From the NCBI GenBank assembly GCA_003427395.1, contig BFEA01000046.1:2823527-2887526 (forward strand): 64,000 bases of DNA, read 5' to 3'. This DNA comes from Chara braunii (taxonomy: Eukaryota; Streptophyta; Charophyceae; Charales; Characeae). Below, piece by piece: positions 54,501-64,000 of this stretch. The position numbers were made by a program, and so were the translations under genes. The notes beneath the pieces were generated by a model. It saw nothing but the letters and a program-made list of their open reading frames with translations, was not told the origin of the DNA and did not search any database. Each line of letters opens with the position of its first letter. The stretch's first letter is position 1.

Positions 54501-56840
54501 TTTCGATCAGACGGTCCCCGACCTCCACTTCTCCCTCATCCTCCAGCCACTGGATAGTACCCAGGCGCCTTGGCGGTACCATTCCTCCGCATACTTCGAC
54601 GTGTTGGAGACTGGCTACGACTTTATCCCTGGCACTCCCTAGTCTCGCCGGTTCCGTGGCACAAAGGCCGAATGGGCAACCGAGACACTCGTTCTCAAAA
54701 CGAAGTATGGTCAGACCCATCGCCTCCCCTTCATTGGGACCACGGGCGACACCCCTCCCGACCTACCTCCCTAGGACCCTCGTCCCTAAGGGTCCCACCC
54801 CAACATCGCCTTCACTTCCCCTCGTCAATATGCTCACTTCATACGACAGGAGGACGTCACGTTCTACTCAGTGAAGGTCATGGATCTTCTTCGCTACGAT
54901 CCACTCTGTCCCGAGGTTGAGCTCATCTCTCTGGAGCCCGATCCCCCTAGCCCTTCCTCCATCTTTGCGGTTCCCATCTCTACGTCCACCTGTCAGCCTG
55001 CGGATACCCCCTCCACGTCCCAGGCCCTTGCGTCGTCGACTGTCGAGTCCACACATATGTCTCGTGCCGACGCAGACGCTGAGGAACTCACACGGTTCAC
55101 GACAGACTTAGAGCCCGCCGTTTGCGGCCTGATTCAAGAGTATCGCGACGTCTTCCCTCCGTATTTCTCATACAGCGGGATCCCTCCGATGCGCAGTGTT
55201 GAGCATTCTATCCAGCTCGTGCCTGACTATTGTGTTCACCATCAGGCACCGTACCGACTCTCGATTTCAAAGGCGACGGAACTCAAGCATCAGCTTGAGA
55301 AGCTCCTTCGACTGGGTTTCATTAAACCCAGTAACTTCCCTTGGGGTGCACCTGTCCTCTTTGCTCGCAAAGCGGGCGAAACTCTCCGCCTCTGGATCGA
55401 CTACCGTGGCCTTAACCGTTACACGGTTAAGAACAACTATCCCATGCCCCGCGCGGATGAGTTGTTTAACCGTCTGGCAGACAACCGCTTTTTCACGAAG
55501 ATCGATCTTCGTAGCGGTTACCACCAGGATCCGCGTTGCTGCAAAGGATCACCTGAAAACCGCCTTCCGATCAGGCTTCGGCCACTACGAGTTCACGATG
55601 ATACCATTCGGCCTCACCAATGCACCTGCCACCTTCCAAACGGCGATGAACGACATCGTTAGGGACATCCTTGAAGAATACGTTCTCGTATACCTGGACG
55701 ACATCTTGGTCTACAGTCGTACCTTAGAAGACCATATCAGACACTTCCGCGATGTCCTACAACGCTTACGCAAGCATGACTTCTATGCCCAGCTCAGTAA
55801 GTGTCGCTTTGCCCAGCGCAAAATGGACTTCCTAGGACACCATGTGTCTGACCAGGGTCTCCACATGGACGACGTGAAGATCACTGTTATTGCAGAGTGG
55901 CCCGTCCCCACCTCTGCCAAGCAGCTTCGCAGTTTCTTAGGCCTCACGAGCTACTATAGTAATTTTATCCAGGGATACGCTAGGTATTCCTACGTCCTTA
56001 CCTCGACCCTCCTCCGGAAGAACCGGCCGTGGTTTTGGACACCCCTGTGCGAGGACGCCGTTCGCGCCCTCAAGAAGGCGGTGACTTACGTGCCAGTTCT
56101 TCGCCTCCCCGATTTCGATCGTCCCTTTATCGTCACCACCGATGCGTCAGATTTTGCAGTAGGAGTCCTCTCTCAGGTGTTTCCCTCTCCTCCGGATTCA
56201 TCTTATCCCCATGTTCTTCCTTCCTTCCCTCCCCCCCTCCTGCTGACACTGCTTCTCGACTTACGCCTACCCTCCCACCACTTCCCTCCACTGACAGTCC
56301 TCCCGTTACTTACTCCCCGACCATCGCGGAGGATGGGACTGTCGAGGCTCGTGTTGGGGATTGCCCGATCGTCTTCTACTCTCATTAGATACTGCCTACC
56401 AGGATAAACTACATTATCGATGAACGTGAGGTTCTCGCAGTAGTTTATGCTACTCGACACTGGCATCATTACCTGCACGGGGCGCCCTCCACAGTGCGCA
56501 CGGACAACTCAGTTGTCTAGGCTTTCCTCGCGAAGCCCAAGCTCTCCCCTCGACAGGCACGTTGGTGGTGTGACTTATCCGAGTTCAGTTTCACCACTCA
56601 ACCCATCAAGGGTGAAACGAACTGCGTCGCCGATGCCTTGTCTCGCCGTCCTAATCACAATCAAGAACTCATCCATCTTGCTGCCATCTCCATCACCACT
56701 GTTGATCAGTCGGTGATCGACGCATATCGCACCCAGTACCGTCATTGCCTAAATTATCGCGTCATCCACGCGACACTGCGAAGTGGCAAGACCGGTCCCT
56801 CATACTCCCTCGGTGAGAACGGTCTCGTGTACTAGCATGG
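54500..56840 (+). pseudogene. Reverse transcriptase and RNase H
   Basis: After stops at 54640 (TAG) and near 54775, the frame 54871-55528 gives [60 protein letters not shown] and [13 protein letters not shown] (catalytic Asp of motif A). One base is lost or gained at about 55527. The next frame gives [18 protein letters not shown] and LVYLDDILVYS (YxDD box, intact), then RSFLGLTSYYSNFIQGYARY. RNase H follows (TTDASDFAVGVLSQ). Next comes an unusual ~55-residue proline-rich insert with a frame change, then VGDCPIVFYSH, REVLAVVYATRHWHHYLHGA and ETNCVADALSRRP. In-frame TAG codons occur at 56518 and 56833. Confidence 0.9.
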
Positions 56841-58433
56841 CAGATCTGGTAAGCTAAAACCACGTATCTGCGTTCCCTCCACTGGACAGCTCCGCGTCCA
56901 GGTTGTAACAGAGTTTCATGACCAGGCAGCTGTCGGTCATATGGGTTTCCACAAGACGTTGGCTTGTGGTTGTCGCCTATACGTCTGGCCGAAGTCCAAA
57001 GACTTCGTGAAAGCCTACATCCAAGAGTGTTCTACCTGCCAGAGGAGAAGGATATAAGAAAAAAAAAGTGATAAAAAATAGAGTAATAGCAGGTGAACAG
57101 TGCGAACCACCTTCTGTATGGGTTACTTCAGCCCCTACCCATACCAGAGGGTCGTTGGCAGTCCATCTCGATGGATTTCATTGGTCCCCTCCGCCCACCC
57201 ACTGAGCGCGGTCATGATGCTATCTTGGTCGTCATCGATCGCTTTACGAAGCGTGCACATTTTGTCCCGTGCCGCTATCGCATTAGCGCTCGTGAGGTCG
57301 CCGACATCGTCTTCGACTAAGTCGTGAGAGATCACGGCTCACCTCAGAGCATCATCTCCGACCGTGACCTGCGCTTTACGAACACATTTTGGTGACACCT
57401 ACATGAGGTGTACGGATCCTAGCTCCGTTTCTCATCGTCTTACCACCCTCAGACGGATGGTCAGACTTAGGTCACCAATAAAACTCTCGGTAATATCCTC
57501 CGAAAGTTTGTTAGGAATTACCAGCAGTGGGACTTACACTTAGCCCACACGGAGATTGCGTACAACCATGCTGTTTCGCCAGCCACGGGGATGTCGCCAT
57601 TCTATTGCGACCTCGGCTACCACCCTCGCGTACCCGCGGACTTCTTACGACCATCGCGGTTGCGCCCAGACACTCGTTGTCCTGCGCTTGATGATTGGAT
57701 CGCCCACATGGCGGCGATTATGAAGCGCGCACACGAGAGTCTAGCCGACTCCCAGACTTGCATGGCTGCACGAGCGAACCGATCACAAACGGATCATTCA
57801 TTCAAAGTCGGTGACGATGTGCTCGTCAACGCACGCTACTTACAGCTCGAAGTGGATACGCTTCGCAAGTTCCGGCGTCGTTTCTTCGGTCCATGCCGCA
57901 TCCTTCAGGTCGTCGACTTTGATACTGCCGCTAGTCCGGTCAGCTTCCGTGTGAAGCTACCTGATTACCTTCGACAGGCTCGTGTACACGATGTGTACCA
58001 CGTCTCCTTGCTGCATCCTTATCGCAGACCGTTCAAACGTTTCGCCGGACGTCCTTATGAGCGCCCTTCACCTATCATGGTGGACGGTCACGAGGAGTTC
58101 GTTGTTTCTGATATCGTATCTCACCGAGTTACCGACGACACCCCTCCACGCATCGAGTACCTTATGCATTGGAAGGGTTATCCTGATGAGGAGGCTACGT
58201 GGGAACCCCTCGAGCACTTGCAGCATGCCAGGATGTTGGTGCGTGCATATGATCGTGCTCGTCGTGCTGAGATGTCTGCCCCTGGTCAGTCGACTGACCC
58301 TCTTCTTCCTCCTCTGGCTAAGGAGATTGTTGAGGACGAGTCCACTCCCTCTGAGGTCATTCCTCAGCCGCAGACGGTCGCCTTCGAGCGTCCACGGTGC
58401 ACTCATCGTCGCCCTTCGTATTACGATGACTGA
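56836..58433 (+). pseudogene. Integrase with C-terminal chromodomain
   Basis: HHCC zinc-binding domain (VGHMGFHKTLA, CSTCQRR; 56930-57050), then a ~45-bp A-rich insertion with several stops (57052-57095). The catalytic core follows: [10 protein letters not shown] (first Asp, 57160), SIISDRDLRF (second Asp, 57350) and, where the catalytic Glu is expected, NKTLGNILR (57475). Glu is replaced by Gly. Stops at 57318 (TAA), 57393 (TGA), 57420 and 57468 (TAG). The frame is then open 57591-58433: GPCRILQVV, YHVSLLHPYRRP and the chromodomain (FVVSDIVSHRV, EYLMHWKGYPDEEATWEPLE). Chromodomains in this position direct chromoviruses to particular chromatin. Confidence 0.92.
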
Positions 58434-59398
58434 CACTCTTATCCTTTATCTTTCCGCACTCACTCACACCATCAGGTACTCCATCATTAGCTCTTCTTCA
58501 AGATGTCAGCGTTTTCCGACTCTGCTTCGACATTGACCTCGACTCCTACTTCATCGACGTCATCGACCACTTCGACGACTTTAGCCACCTTCTCGACTTC
58601 AACCATCTTATCGGCTTCAGCTACTTTGGACGTAACTACTTCCCGCCACCACCCTACCCTATACATTTCCTTGCATCTTGTCGCATGATGGTCCTCACTT
58701 AGTTGGGTCTCTTTGAGTTGGATTCTCCCTTGGTATCGCATAGACATTGGGACCGTAGCGTTATCTTGGCTTCCTTGCTCCCAGATCTAACTCCCTCCTC
58801 CCCCAGTGGGTGAATTGTGTGCATGTTCCTCTCACCCACTGCCCTCATCACCCTAGTGCCGGCCCTTGCATGCCTTCAGTTAGGCATATCTCCACCCTAT
58901 TCCAGGCCCCCCCTTTTTTTTCATGGTCGACCCTGCATAGTGTCATCCTTTTGTCGAGCATTACCCGCCCTGATGGTCTATCTGTTAGGGTCCTTGGTTT
59001 TATTTTGCTACCACTCTCCCACCTTCATGTGTGACTGCCCTTAGGAGTTTCGATTCTTAGGCTGCATTCACCCCCTCTGAGACCATCCCACTCTTAGTGG
59101 TTCAGCGACAGGACATTATACTGTGCCATATTGCTCTTTTTCCTTTCACCACTGAGGCCATTGCCTCCGGGACTTTAGGATTGTATATTGCTACATTTCC
59201 TTTTTGTTGTTCGCTAGGACATGTATACCAGACATTTGCTTTTCTTTTTACATTATATAACTTAGGCTGCATCGCATGGACTCAGCATGGAGCTTGCTCC
59301 GCATCCTAGATTTCTAAGCTTTCTTTATTGCAGAGCTCTGCTGCTTTCGCGGATAGCGTGTTTATGACTCTTGCGATCCATTACAGGTATGAGGATCG
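58434..59398 (+). other. Retrotransposon 3' tail between integrase and 3' LTR
   Basis: About 965 bp, pyrimidine-rich with a Ser/Thr-rich open stretch (58503-58688), no recognised domain. The expected polypurine tract before the LTR is weak (aggtatgaggatcg, 59385-59398). Confidence 0.6.
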
Positions 59399-59760
59399 TG
59401 CAACGGGACTTCATCTGCCCTGGCCTATAGCCAGGGCCTATTTGGCTATTTGCCAGTTCAGCCTGTGGGACCAAGCCATGGCCTGACCCCACAGGCCGTG
59501 CACTGTTTCAGCCCGGTCCCGTCCTGCCCGGTACCACTGTCGGTATCAGGCCAGTCCAATCCAGTCCAGTCAGTCCGCAGGGGGTATACCCCAGTTGTTG
59601 TCTGTTTTTTGACATTCTTTATTTTTGTACTATTGGAGCACGTACGGTGTTGAGTCGGCGTTGGAGCTGCGCTGTCTCCTCCAGCTCCATCTCCGCTTCC
59701 TCCTTCCTCAACCCCTTCTTCTCCATCCTGTCGGACCGCGATCCCGGCGGGTCCGGCACA
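59399..59760 (+). repeat. 3' LTR
   Basis: TGCAACGGGAC... to ...TCCGGCACA, aligned with 49561-49921. Followed by the right CCATA copy at 59761-59765. Confidence 0.95.
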
Positions 59761-59765
59761 CCATA

Positions 59766-60773
59766 CGCTCTTTATCCTCGAACCCCCCTTCTCAATCCAT
59801 TTCCTTCCAAATGTACCAATCTCGATACTTTGAAGCTACTGCTATTCTGGTCTTTAATATAGGCATTCTCAAACAGATGCTGCATTAGTATTTCCTTTTT
59901 TAGTACTGAGTTGGCAGGTAGTTGGGGTCTCAGCCTTTTCTAGGAGCGCACCAGGTTGCTCCCAAAGCCGATCTTGGTCTGCGTTTGAGAAAACAACCAT
60001 TTGCAGACAAAGTCAGACGTCCTCCTTGCGGGTGAGATGAAAGTTTGTTTGCAGGATATATTGCATGATTAACATCCAGTTTCGTTCCTCTTCCTGCAGA
60101 CTGACTTTTTGGAACCATCTACCCAACATTGCCACATTCTGTCTTTCCGGATCCACAATTCTCAGACCTCCATCCTCCTTAGCTTGCGTAACCTTGTCCC
60201 ATGCCACCTTCGAAATGAATCCGGTATCTTCCTTCTCACCTGGTTTCCACAAATATCGGGTTGTTGCTCTTCGAATCTGCTTAAGTGTGGTTCTTGAAAT
60301 CAGAACCTTCCGATCACTTCAAGTGCCCCCATTGCCACTATTATGTTCTCAGCTATCGACCGTCCTTTGACAAAGGCCCCTTGGTCTGACTTCACCAACT
60401 TCGGAAGAACCTCACCCACTCGCCTCGATAGGGCCTTCGTCAGTATCTTGTACACAACGTTTAGTAGGGAAGTTGGCCGCCAGTTTCGGACATTAAGTTT
60501 GTCTCCTTTTTGTACAACAGGGTAATGACTCCTCTGCACATATCCTCCGTCAGTCGGCCGCCTTCCAAAACTCTGTTGAACAAATTTAGTAGGATTGTTC
60601 CTACCTGGTCCCACGTGGCTTCAAAGAACTCGACTGACAATCCGTCATCCCCCGGGGTCTGCCCTCTCGCCATCCTTTTCACCGCTTCCTTGAGTTCCGC
60701 CAGTGTGAGAGGCCGGTCCAAGCTCAATCTTTGTTGCGATATCTTCTTTGTCGTATGTTGCCAGAGGTCATCT
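59766..60773 (-). pseudogene. LINE A, 5' part of the surviving ORF2 (RT)
   Basis: Minus strand from 60773: LTLAELKEAVKRMARGQTPG, DDGLSVEFFEATWDQVG, then after a frameshift near 60520 NVRNWRPTSLLNVVYKILTK, ALSRRV and KSDQGAFVKGRSIAENI. These are the N-terminal RT blocks of L1-type LINEs. The central RT with its catalytic box is missing: sequence jumps near 60300 to ISKVAWDKVTQAKEDGGLRI and continues to FKVSRLVHLEGNG by 59790. One base shift in a G run (about 59785) brings in a frame that passes through the target site and continues at 49560 as VWDEGRKSW. The 5' end at 60773 abuts the tail of another LINE. Confidence 0.85.
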
Positions 60774-60930
60774 TTTTTTTTTTTTTTTTTTTTTTTTTAA
60801 GAAACCCTCGTCTCGTCAGTGTTATTGGTGCTGATAAGAGAAGACACCGCTAGCACCGGGGGAGGGGCTCCGTCTATTGGTGGGGAGCTTCAACTGCTGG
60901 AAAGCGGGTCCAGCGTCCCTTATACAGACT
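60774..60930 (-). mobile_element. LINE 3' end with tail (second tail type), minus orientation
   Basis: A T-run of about 24 at 60774-60798. On the minus strand before it lie hairpin GCTGGACCCGCTTTCCAGC (60914-60896), ccaccaatagacggagccc and the ccagcaccactatcacc equivalent (atcagcaccaataacac). LINE A starts exactly at the end of this tail, in the same orientation. Confidence 0.75.
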
Positions 60931-61103
60931 GACAAAATGAACTACATCAAATCATAGTTTGAGAGGGTCCTGCTAGCATTGATTACCCTTGATTCTAGGG
61001 GATTGACTGCGCAGGGGGAACCTCTTCACTCTGCTCGGGTGCCAGATACATCACTACTTCCCAGTTCCTCCCTTCTTCTGTGCCGCGATGAGCCAAACTG
61101 CTG

Positions 61104-61122
61104 GCTGGAAACTGGGCCCAGC
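61104..61122 (-). repeat. Additional LINE tail-type hairpin
   Basis: Minus strand GCTGGGCCCAGTTTCCAGC, followed by the ggacgct-type context. No poly-A found; perhaps a remnant. Confidence 0.5.
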
Positions 61123-61184
61123 GTCCAATTACCTGCCTGGAAGGGTTCACTGGGGGGCACGAGTGGATCCTCCCGGGCTACGTT

Positions 61185-61580
61185 TCCAGTTGTACGCACC
61201 CTCGTACGAGTACGGATTCGTACTCTTGTACTCGTACGCTACTCGTACGCTAGGGGCCCCGTACATGTTTTTTTTTTTTTNNNNNNNNNNNNNNNNNNNN
61301 NNNNNNNNNNNNNNNNNNNNNNNNNNNNNNNNNNNNNNNNNNNNNNNNNNNNNNNNNNNNNNNNNNNNNNNNNNNNNNNNNNNNNNNNNNNNNNNNNNNN
61401 NNNNNNNNNNTTGTTGCATCACCTTTTTTTTTTCGGATTTTTTTGATGAATTTTTTTTTTTTTTTTTTTTTTTTGCTTTTTTGTACGGGGGCGTACAAGA
61501 CGTACAGGTTTCCGTATAGGTTCCCGTCAGATCCCATATAGATATTACCTGTACGTTTTGTATGGAAAGGCCCCGTATGT
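61185..61580. mobile_element. Probable composite element with GTACG-rich ends and T-rich interior
   Basis: The left part has clustered cgtacgagtacggattcgta and cgtacgctactcgtacgcta words. The right part has gtacgggggcgtacaagacg and acctgtacgttttgtatgga. The interior is T-runs plus 130 N. The plan (subterminal short CG word in both orientations, AT-rich middle) matches the elements at 22.8, 34.9 and 37.9 kb. No target duplication identified. Confidence 0.5.
61281..61410. other. Assembly gap
   Basis: 130 N inside a T-rich region. Confidence 0.99.
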
Positions 61581-61689
61581 GTACTCTATGCAACGTAGCT
61601 CCCGGGTTTATAAATTTTGCAAACTCTGCATGTGTTGGCTGTTGTATATATGGGTGTTTGGACAAAGGGCTGCCGTAAGGGTTGCAGTA

Positions 61690-64000
61690 ATCAGGAAAGA
61701 ATCTCAGCCAGGAAACGAGCATGGAGAGGGAACGGGTCTGGGAAGTCTGAGGGAGGGCACAGTGGGAATGTGGGCTCTATGTTAGTCCATTCTTTAAGAG
61801 AAAGACGACAATCTCTCATATCTTCCAAATCCCTCTGTTCCTCTCCCCTATCTCCACTCCATTCTATTCTTGCTAACCATCCCTCTCTCTCCCCTCCTAT
61901 CCAATCTGAGCAAACGACTAAAATTTGTCTCCTGACATCTCCGATTTGCCTAAAGCAGTCTAACTGTGCTTTTGTGTCTAACCATCTTTGTGTGAGTTTC
62001 GCTTGCACCTGCTGTTGAATCTGTTCTGTGATTTCTGGCCCTTCTACTCTCACCTTTTCCATGGTTAAGGTGTATCTCTGTCACCAAAGTGCCCATAACA
62101 CTGCTCTCCTTCCAAGTTTGTACATGTTTCATGCAAAGGTCGTGGCTGCTGCTAGCGGCGGCCAATGGCCAGCCAATATGGCTTGCCAAGACCACGACCA
62201 GGGGATTTCTACTTCCATTTTCCTCCATATGCGGTCCCACCATCTCCATGTGAATTGGGCAATCCGGCATTGCATGAAGATGTGTTCAATAGTCTCTGCC
62301 TTTTTGTGGAAGGGGAAAAAGACTCAAACACCTCTGACACCATGAAAGTAGCAGACCTCTTGTTCTAAATTAGTGCGATCAGTCAGCCAATCGTTTGTTG
62401 GTAGACAACGATGAGCAATCTGCCACTGCAGGGAGAAGATCTTCATGAGTTTAGATTTTTCTTCTTTGAACCATCGGATTGGTATCAGAAGAGAGTGATC
62501 CACATTTAAGTGTTTGGCCCACCGGTCGTTGATTGTGTCTCTCAAACACCTTTTATGTTTGAGCACTTTATAGGCTGATTTAACCGACAACTTATGTAGA
62601 CCGATGTGGCCCGGGACACCCTTCCTCTGAGGGAGCTTCCAAATCCATTCAGTTGGGTTTAGTGCCAAGTCCTGGATTGGTATGGAAGGTTGGAACACCA
62701 CCTTCTGCCCCTTCTCTTTTATCACTCTCACACGGTACGTTGATGATCTCTCTTTCCATTCAAAAGGGGCTTTGTTTCCTTGAAAGGTGCCTGTTCTGGT
62801 AATGGCGTAATATTCGACCAAGACCATTTGGGGGGAGACCATGTTTACCTGGCCCATCCTTAATGGGGTCTCTGTACTCACCACCTAGTCCCTTTCCTTC
62901 AAGGTGGGACCTTGTTTCAGAACTCGGTACCATGCCAGTTGGATGACTTCTATCAGGTTGTCCAAAAGCTCCTCTATGTAGTGGCAGTACCGTAGAGTTC
63001 CTCTCAGCCGATCTCTTGTTTTCCAGTCTCGTCTGTCTTTGTCTCATAGGTCTCCCACCCTGAGCATCCCTTTTTTACCCACCTTTGCCAGGGCGTGGAC
63101 GAGCTTATCAGTACGCAACCTTTCGAATTTGTCACCCACTGATTTCCGAAAAGGGGTTGGCGGTAGACTTCCTCCCATCGGTCGAGGTGAGCTTTGTCAG
63201 GGAGCGGCAGTTTGTGCCAAGTTTCTAGCAGAGATGGGCAGAAGGTGTCCATTGTCTGCCCGCCCTCCAGCCCTTCCCTTCCTTGAGGGAGTTTATGTGG
63301 GATTGACCAGAATCGGTCTTCTAACCATATGAGGGGTTGAGTTATTTGGGGGGTTTCCGGGGCCAGCCAGGGCAAACTTTCTAAGGCTAGTTCGCACCAT
63401 GGATTCTGGGGAGTGAAAATTATCTTTTTAATCCATTTTAGTCATAATGCTTGTACTTGTGTGGCTGGGTCGATTATTCTCAGACCTCCCCTCCCTTTGG
63501 GTTGGATTATTGAGTCCCATGCTACTTGGCTTATTACGTTGCTTTGCTCGCCATCCCCTCTCTATAGGAAAGCCGATACCTTTTCCCTTAGGTTCCTCAG
63601 GGTTGTTTTGCTCAGGGGCCATAGCAGTGACTTATACCATAATGATGCAAAGATAACATTGTTGATTACTAGGGTGCGGCCAAACAGGGATGTGTGCTTG
63701 TTTCTCCAGTTGTTCAACTTTTGTTGGGTTGGGGCACTGATCCAATCATCATTTGTTGGCGGGCGTCCTTTTGTGGTCATTGCTACCCCTAGGATTCTTA
63801 CTGGGTTGTCTAGTGGCATCCATGCAATACGCGGTGACTCCGGAGGGCGATTCCCTTGATAGTGGATCCACCATCCTTGTGTTTTGCTCCCCCAATTGAC
63901 TGTCATGTCAGAGACCTTAGCGAACTTTTTCATCGTCAGTGTGATTTCCACCATGTTGGTATGCGTGGCCTTTGCCAGGATTGTGAGATCATTTACAAAA
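61690..64000 (-). pseudogene. LINE B, RT C-terminal half (runs off the window)
   Basis: On the minus strand the window begins at FVNDLTILAKATHTN, where LINE RTs normally have FADD/FVDD; the second catalytic Asp pair is altered (VND). It continues through VRILGVAMTTKGRPPTNDDW and INNVIFASLWYKSLL, then QVAWDSIIQPKGRGGLRIID, then in changing frames LHKLSVKSAYKVLKHKRCLR, SLQWQIAHRCLPTNDWLTD, a Cys/His zf-RVT-like region (FHKKAETIEHIFMQCRIAQF) and ITEQIQQQVQAKLTQRW, ending near 61690. Several frameshifts and stops. The GGLRI.DP block matches LINE A, so both belong to related families. The 5' half lies beyond 64000. Confidence 0.85.

Larger units (their letters stand above)
49561..59760 (+). mobile_element. 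Full-length Ty3/gypsy chromovirus-type LTR retrotransposon (inactive)
   Basis: 10,200 bp, bounded by LTRs of 361 and 362 bp that start TGCA and end CACA, and by the CCATA duplication. Order: LTR, primer site, a 2-kb pyrimidine-rich leader, gag with zinc knuckle, protease, RT, RNase H, integrase, chromodomain, tail, LTR. This is Ty3/gypsy order. Several frameshifts and stops, and changed active-site residues in protease and integrase, mean it cannot move on its own products. The LTRs differ at roughly one base in 15-20 by eye, so the insertion is not very recent. Confidence 0.93.

Noticed and set aside
54640-57470. Reassigned TAG codon or programmed read-through in the retrotransposon
   Set aside because: TAA and TGA stops and plain frameshifts occur in the same domains, and active-site residues are lost, so decay explains it better.
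62028-62368. Plus-strand ORFs opposite LINE B
   Set aside because: They are antisense shadows of the minus-strand LINE zinc-binding region.

Overview
The window looks like nuclear DNA of a green-lineage eukaryote with a large, repeat-rich genome. The evidence is: a decayed plant-type mitochondrial SSU rRNA fragment at the left edge, a Ty3/gypsy element with a chromodomain integrase (chromovirus type), L1-type LINEs with a zf-RVT-like tail, plant telomere-like TTTAGGG tracts, many MITE-like elements, long microsatellites and three assembly gaps. A streptophyte alga (charophyte) would fit, but the sequence alone does not prove the species. No bacterial operon, CRISPR array or intact conventional housekeeping gene is visible.

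Left third (1-22 kb): mitochondrial rRNA pseudogene; a mosaic of duplicated 0.3-0.5 kb repeats carrying a LINE reverse-transcriptase fragment (3.3-3.9 kb) and a poly-A retroposon (4.2-4.6 kb); a broken minus-strand gene with a complete Ulp1/SENP (C48) catalytic triad and a tandem-repeat acidic upstream region (6.3-9.3 kb); a long non-coding stretch with a curious set of hairpins sharing a loop (11.66-12.39 kb); an unrecognised two-part minus-strand gene (15.9-17.0 kb); several adjacent minisatellites with 38-54 bp periods (17.1-20.05 kb); and an 83-bp array made almost entirely of palindromes (20.7-21.2 kb).

Middle (22-48 kb): composite elements with GC-rich palindromic ends and AT-rich interiors (22.8, 34.9, 37.9-39.5 kb); a decayed minus-strand gypsy integrase (25.0-26.2 kb); a tandem cluster of an unrecognised protein family with a conserved C-terminal Cys-rich motif (26.96-30.69 kb: one pseudogene, one intact gene, one gene with a single frameshift, plus two fragments); a 22-bp palindrome repeated 17 times between 6 and 37 kb; a further unrecognised gene at 33.0 kb; local tandem arrays; a family of short MITEs (43.8-45.7 kb); a 1.3-kb fold-back element; and poly-A-tailed LINE 3' ends that share a hairpin with apparent base-pair compensation.

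Right quarter (48-64 kb): a complete-length 10.2-kb LTR retrotransposon (49561-59760) with 361/362-bp LTRs, a CCATA target-site duplication, an initiator-Met-tRNA-type primer site, and recognisable gag, zinc knuckle, protease, RT, RNase H, integrase and chromodomain. It is dead (frameshifts, stops, altered protease and integrase active sites). It sits inside a minus-strand LINE: removing the element and one target-site copy rejoins the two LINE halves in a shared reading frame. A second minus-strand LINE runs off the right edge.

The strongest candidates for something undescribed are the tandem Cys-motif gene family, the 22-bp palindrome family found near it, the shared-loop hairpin series at 11.7-12.4 kb and the 83-bp palindromic array.
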